Assembly: GCA_009778015.1 (NCBI GenBank) | Contig: WRKS01000012.1 | Span: forward strand, 1-8,451 | Reading direction: 5' to 3' | Source of the DNA: Candidatus Saccharimonadota bacterium | GTDB taxonomy: Bacteria; Patescibacteriota; Saccharimonadia; Saccharimonadales; Saccharimonadaceae | Length of the DNA stretch: 8,451 nucleotides | Part shown: positions 5,412-8,451 of the stretch, piece by piece | Numbering within the stretch: position 1 is the first letter of the stretch | Layout: the number at the start of each line of letters is the position of its first letter | Program-made: the position numbers and the translations under genes | Notes under the pieces: model-generated | Told to the model about the DNA's origin: nothing | Seen by the model: the letters and a program-made list of their open reading frames with translations, nothing else | The model's database searches: none

Positions 5412-6578
5412 ATGAAAACAAAGGCAATTCTAGGCGTCGGCCTTGTTGTAGGCCTTAGCGCAGCTGTCCTACCGCTAGCCTCCTACGGCGCCCCCTTGGA
5501 CAGCGACACGTCGGACGGTAACGTAGTCCGCTTCATCGTTGACGGCAGTATCACGATAACCGAGATGAATAACGAAGCTCTGGCGCTTGAACTCAGCGGC
5601 GGCGATGTCTCCGCCGGCAACGTGGCCATAGGCACCCATCTGGTCCGCGTCGCGACTTCCGTCCCCGGCGGTTATACGCTGAGTATGCAGGCCGATAATA
5701 CTAATCTCCTTCAAGAAGGTGCAACGACTGACGTCTTTGACGGCACCGGCGACCCTACCGGCGGCTTCGGGCCGATTGGCGGCTCTATCACCTCCCCAGC
5801 CAACCCGGCCTTATCTTATAATGTGGCGATTCTGGACGGCATAACCTTTGCCAGCCGTATCGCCAATAACGACGACATTATACCCGCCACCGGCGCTTGG
5901 GGCTTTAACCTAGACGGCGGTGCGGACTTTGTCAGCGTCCCTACCGCAGCTACTGTCATCGCGGCTACTATCAACTCTACCGACGCAGCAACTAACCCGA
6001 CCACCATTACTTTTGGCGCCCAAGCTGGCACTACCACTCCCGCCGGCGTTTATGGCGCCTATATCACCTATGTCGCCAGCACCAATGAGCAGGCGCCAAC
6101 CGAACCCGAACCCGGACCCGGACCCGCACCTGGCCCATCGCCAGCTCCTGGACCATCGCCGGCGCCCGGGCCATCCCCAGCCCCTAGCCCACCGGCCGGC
6201 CCCGAGTCGTCATCCGGACCTGAATCATCGCTCAGCCCCGGCTCCTCCTCTATCTCCGAATCCTCAACCACACCAAGCATCCCCGACACAGGCGGCGGGG
6301 TCGGCGGCAACTCAATCGCTAACAATAATCCCTTCCCTGATAATAACTCCCTCGCCAATGACGATTCTATTAATGATTCCGAAGCTCCCGTCCTCGGCCA
6401 AGCCCGCGATCGCGATACCAGCAACAACGAATCCGAGAGTCAAGACGACCTCATGCGCACCATTATTATCGTTGGCGGCGCTGTGGCCGCGGGCGCGATT
6501 ATCGCTACCGCCGGCGCCGTAACTATCAAAAAAATCAACCGCAGCAAAAAACGCCGCCGCAATCGCCAAAACAAATAG
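5412..6578 (+). CDS. Secreted surface protein with Pro/Ser-rich stalk and C-terminal membrane anchor
   Basis: A 388-residue envelope protein. Residues 1-26 form a Sec signal peptide (MKTK, hydrophobic core, SYG before A27). A cysteine-free, Thr/Gly-rich probable beta domain follows (about 30-224), with segments such as VPGGYTLSMQADN (84-96), GAWGFNLDGG (161-170) and TPAGVYGAYITYVAST (209-224). I associate this layout with repeatedly seen CPR surface proteins and WxL-like domains. Next comes a Pro-rich stalk (229-261), a Ser-rich stretch (262-288), an IPDTG motif (290-294), an Asn/Asp/Ser-rich acidic linker (300-347), a membrane helix (about 350-371) and the basic tail KKINRSKKRRRNRQNK. The start at 5412 was chosen over the in-frame ATG at 5361 because that one lies inside the promoter and would bury the signal peptide. 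The ribosome site is weak (GAGA). It has its own promoter and looks monocistronic. Function unknown; adhesion or contact with a host cell surface is a guess from the architecture. Confidence 0.85.
   Translation: MKTKAILGVGLVVGLSAAVLPLASYGAPLDSDTSDGNVVRFIVDGSITITEMNNEALALELSGGDVSAGNVAIGTHLVRVATSVPGGYTLSMQADNTNLLQEGATTDVFDGTGDPTGGFGPIGGSITSPANPALSYNVAILDGITFASRIANNDDIIPATGAWGFNLDGGADFVSVPTAATVIAATINSTDAATNPTTITFGAQAGTTTPAGVYGAYITYVASTNEQAPTEPEPGPGPAPGPSPAPGPSPAPGPSPAPSPPAGPESSSGPESSLSPGSSSISESSTTPSIPDTGGGVGGNSIANNNPFPDNNSLANDDSINDSEAPVLGQARDRDTSNNESESQDDLMRTIIIVGGAVAAGAIIATAGAVTIKKINRSKKRRRNRQNK
6126..6179 (+). repeat. Three tandem 18-bp units encoding APGPSP
   Basis: Three consecutive copies of the hexapeptide A-P-G-P-S-P, followed by a degraded fourth (APSPPA to about 6197) and preceded by EPEPGPGP. 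The DNA copies differ at silent positions (GGC/GGA/GGG for glycine, TCG/TCC for serine), so the peptide is kept while the DNA has drifted. This is the extended, probably rigid stalk of the surface protein. Confidence 0.85.
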
Positions 6579-6619
6579 CCACCTATAAGTAAGGCCGCTG
6601 AACGCCAAAACAGATAGCC
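6564..6619 (+). repeat. Direct repeat spanning the surface-protein stop codon
   Basis: CGCCAAAACAAATAGCC (6564-6580) and CGCCAAAACAGATAGCC (6603-6619) match at 16 of 17 positions. The offset is 39 bases, exactly 13 codons, so both copies read RQN-K/R-stop in the same frame. The first TAG ends the protein; the second would end it again 13 codons later. Confidence 0.7.
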
Positions 6620-6644
6620 GCGCGCAAAATTTCCAAAAGTCGTA

Positions 6645-6650
6645 TATAAT
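6645..6650 (+). promoter_or_regulatory. -10 box of dnaE, predicted leaderless
   Basis: TATAAT with six bases (ATACTC) before the ATG, so the expected +1 is the A of the start codon at 6657. No -35 match at 16-18 bp and no Shine-Dalgarno precede the gene. The AT-rich run TATATAATATA strengthens the call. Confidence 0.55.
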
Positions 6651-6656
6651 ATACTC

Positions 6657-8451
6657 ATGAGTAAAGGGGAATTAAAGCCAAGCGACTTTGTGCACTTGCA
6701 CAACCATACGCATTATTCGGTCTTGGACGGCTTGACCAAAGTCCCCGACCTCGTCCAAATCGTCAAAGACCTTGGCATGGAGGCGGTGGCAATTACTGAC
6801 CATGGCACCATGAGCGGCGTTCTGGAACTCTACCAAGAAGGCAACAAAGCCGGCATCAAACCAGTCCTCGGCTGCGAGTTCTACATGGCCGCCCGCGGCA
6901 TGGAGGACAAAGACCCGCAAAAAGACAAAGAGCGCTTCCACATTACCTTGCTCGCCCAAAACTACGAAGGCTACCAAAACCTCTGCCGCCTCATTACCGA
7001 GGCCAACTTGCGCGGCTTCTACTATAAACCTCGTATTGACCATGCCACCCTAGAAAAATACCACGCCGGCATCATTTGTCTCAGCGGCTGCGCCAGCTCC
7101 GAAATCTCCGAGGCGATTGCCGCCGACGATTACAAGGCCGCCAAAAAACTCGCCGAGTGGCACCACCAAGTTTTCGGCGACCGTTTTTACTTAGAAATGC
7201 AAGACCACGGCCACCCCGACGCACCCTGCTTCTGGGAAAAACAGCGCAAAATCAACACGGGCTTGCAAAAGCTAGCCAAGGAGCTGAACCTCCCGCTCGT
7301 CGTCACTTGCGATGGCCATTATGTAGAATCCACCGACCAAGATGCCCACGAGATTTTGCTCGCCGTCGGCACCGCCGATTTGTTGTCCAACCCGGACCGC
7401 ATGAGCCTTAAAGATTTCCAACTGCATGTCGTTGACCCGCGCGACATCATCAAACGCTGGGGCAAAGACTTCCCCGAGGCGGTCAGTAACACCAAACGAA
7501 TCGCCGATCGCTGCCAAGTAGAGATTGAGCTCGGCCGTATTTTAATCCCCGAGTTCCCATGCCCAGACGGCAAAACCGAAGGCGAGTATCTGCGCGAACT
7601 AATCCATAAAGGCGCTGCCGAACGCTACGGCAAAGATTACAAAAAGAACCAAGCCCTAGTTGACCGCATTGAATACGAAATCGGCACCGTCTCCGATATG
7701 GGCTTTTACGGCTACTTTTTAATCGTCCAAGATTTTATCAACTGGGGCAAAGACCAGGGCATCATTTTTGGTCCCGGCCGCGGATCGGCCGCCGGCTCTA
7801 TCATCGCCTACTGCCTCAACATCACTGATCTTGACCCGCTCAAATATGGCCTGCTTTTTGAGCGATTCCTAAACCCCGACCGCATCTCTATGCCGGATAT
7901 TGACATTGACATCCAAGATACTCGGCGCGACGAGGTGATTGACTATTGCACCCAAAAATACGGCAGTGAACGCGTCGCCAACATCTGCACTTTTGGCAAG
8001 ATGATGGCCAAAAACGCCGTCCGCGATGTCGCCCGCGTGCTTGACATACCCTACAAAGACGCCGATCGCATCGCCAAACTCGTGCCCGATCCAGTGCAAG
8101 GCCGCCACGTTCCGCTCAAAACCTCACTCCAAGAAAGCCAAGACCTGCGAGCCGAATACGAATCCAACCCCCAAGCCAAAACCGTCATAGACTTCGCCGC
8201 CCATTTGGAGGGCACCATCCGCAGCCACGGCGTCCACGCTTGCGGCGTCGTCATCGCCCCCGACGCTTTAACCAAATTTATGCCGCTGGAAATGGCGCAA
8301 AAAGGCGTCATCGCGACCCAATTCCCCATGGGCCAAGTAGAGGATTTAGGCCTCCTCAAAATGGATTTTTTGGGTCTCAAAAACTTATCTATCTTGAACT
8401 CGGCGCTGCGTATTATCAAAAAAGTTTACGGAAACGAAATCAACTTGTCCG
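6657..8451 (+). CDS. dnaE: DNA polymerase III alpha subunit DnaE, N-terminal part (runs off the right edge)
   Basis: Replicative DNA polymerase of the C family; 598 codons are present and the gene continues past the window. The N-terminal PHP domain (about 10-290) starts with FVHLHNHTHYSVLDG and keeps all nine expected metal ligands: H15, H17, D24, H49 (TDHG), E74 (GCEF), H95, C145 (LSGC), D219 and H221. The palm follows, with GPGRGSAAGS (372-381), LLFERFLNPDRISMPDIDID (399-418) holding the first two catalytic aspartates (D416 and D418, in the IDID segment), and MDFLGL with the third (D570). Still to come off-window would be the rest of the fingers, the beta-binding and OB domains. The start ATG has a TATAAT six bases upstream and no Shine-Dalgarno, so the mRNA is probably leaderless. 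No intein, frameshift or in-frame TGA is seen. It is DnaE rather than PolC, because the PHP domain is uninterrupted by an exonuclease domain and is N-terminal. Confidence 0.97.
   Translation, partial: MSKGELKPSDFVHLHNHTHYSVLDGLTKVPDLVQIVKDLGMEAVAITDHGTMSGVLELYQEGNKAGIKPVLGCEFYMAARGMEDKDPQKDKERFHITLLAQNYEGYQNLCRLITEANLRGFYYKPRIDHATLEKYHAGIICLSGCASSEISEAIAADDYKAAKKLAEWHHQVFGDRFYLEMQDHGHPDAPCFWEKQRKINTGLQKLAKELNLPLVVTCDGHYVESTDQDAHEILLAVGTADLLSNPDRMSLKDFQLHVVDPRDIIKRWGKDFPEAVSNTKRIADRCQVEIELGRILIPEFPCPDGKTEGEYLRELIHKGAAERYGKDYKKNQALVDRIEYEIGTVSDMGFYGYFLIVQDFINWGKDQGIIFGPGRGSAAGSIIAYCLNITDLDPLKYGLLFERFLNPDRISMPDIDIDIQDTRRDEVIDYCTQKYGSERVANICTFGKMMAKNAVRDVARVLDIPYKDADRIAKLVPDPVQGRHVPLKTSLQESQDLRAEYESNPQAKTVIDFAAHLEGTIRSHGVHACGVVIAPDALTKFMPLEMAQKGVIATQFPMGQVEDLGLLKMDFLGLKNLSILNSALRIIKKVYGNEINLS

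Noticed and set aside
6126..6179. CRISPR-like repeat array
   Set aside because: Units are 18 bp, contiguous without spacers, and encode a repeated hexapeptide in frame.
5920..6522. 200-codon open frame on the plus strand (and minus-strand frames at 6068-6427) across the surface protein
   Set aside because: These are alternative-frame readings of the Pro/Ser-rich low-complexity region; the signal peptide, anchor and promoter fit only the chosen frame.
1..8451. Alternative genetic code with UGA as glycine
   Set aside because: TGA is a sensible stop for the exporter ATPase at the ATGA overlap, and no conserved gene here needs TGA read as an amino acid.

Overview
The window reads as ordinary chromosome from a Candidate Phyla Radiation (Patescibacteria) bacterium, most likely a Saccharibacteria (TM7) relative. 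This is inference from gene style: tightly packed genes, an FtsE/FtsX pair, a LolD/MacB-type exporter, a secreted protein with a Pro/Ser-rich stalk and a basic C-terminal membrane anchor, and a PHP-containing DnaE. The standard genetic code fits every gene. TGA ends the exporter ATPase gene and no in-frame TGA is needed, which argues against the CPR lineages that read UGA as glycine. C exceeds G on the + strand in samples from genes of both orientations, so + is probably the lagging strand.

Layout. From position 1 to 2513 three genes lie on the minus strand, in transcription order: a polytopic GT-C-like membrane protein (2513-1290), ftsE (1243-551) and ftsX (551 to beyond the left edge). FtsE and FtsX form the divisome ABC complex that links cell constriction to peptidoglycan hydrolysis. 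At 2514-2589 a short divergent promoter region separates this block from a plus-strand operon: family I inorganic pyrophosphatase (2590-3123), an exporter ATPase (3126-3935) and its MacB/FtsX-fold permease (3932-5245). These are joined by a 2-bp gap and a 4-bp overlap. After a 166-bp promoter region comes a secreted, C-terminally membrane-anchored surface protein (5412-6578). Next is dnaE, the replicative polymerase alpha subunit (6657 to the right edge), of which 598 codons are present, including all three polymerase catalytic aspartates.

Expression signals are clear. Genes with a good leader (ppa) or in operons (ftsX, the permease) have Shine-Dalgarno sequences. The GT-C-like gene, ftsE and dnaE instead have a -10 box placed so that transcription should begin at or within about 2 nt of the ATG, with no usable Shine-Dalgarno, which suggests leaderless mRNAs. 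Several promoters are of the extended -10 (TGn) type.

I saw no RNA gene, CRISPR array, insertion sequence, attachment site or convincing intrinsic terminator. No gene-free stretch exceeds 300 bases. I do not see an undescribed multi-gene system. The more unusual points are the leaderless promoter layout, a 16-codon ORF exactly bridging two genes, the pyrophosphatase-exporter operon, the sorting-like motif placed far from the membrane anchor, and an in-frame duplicated stop-codon context.
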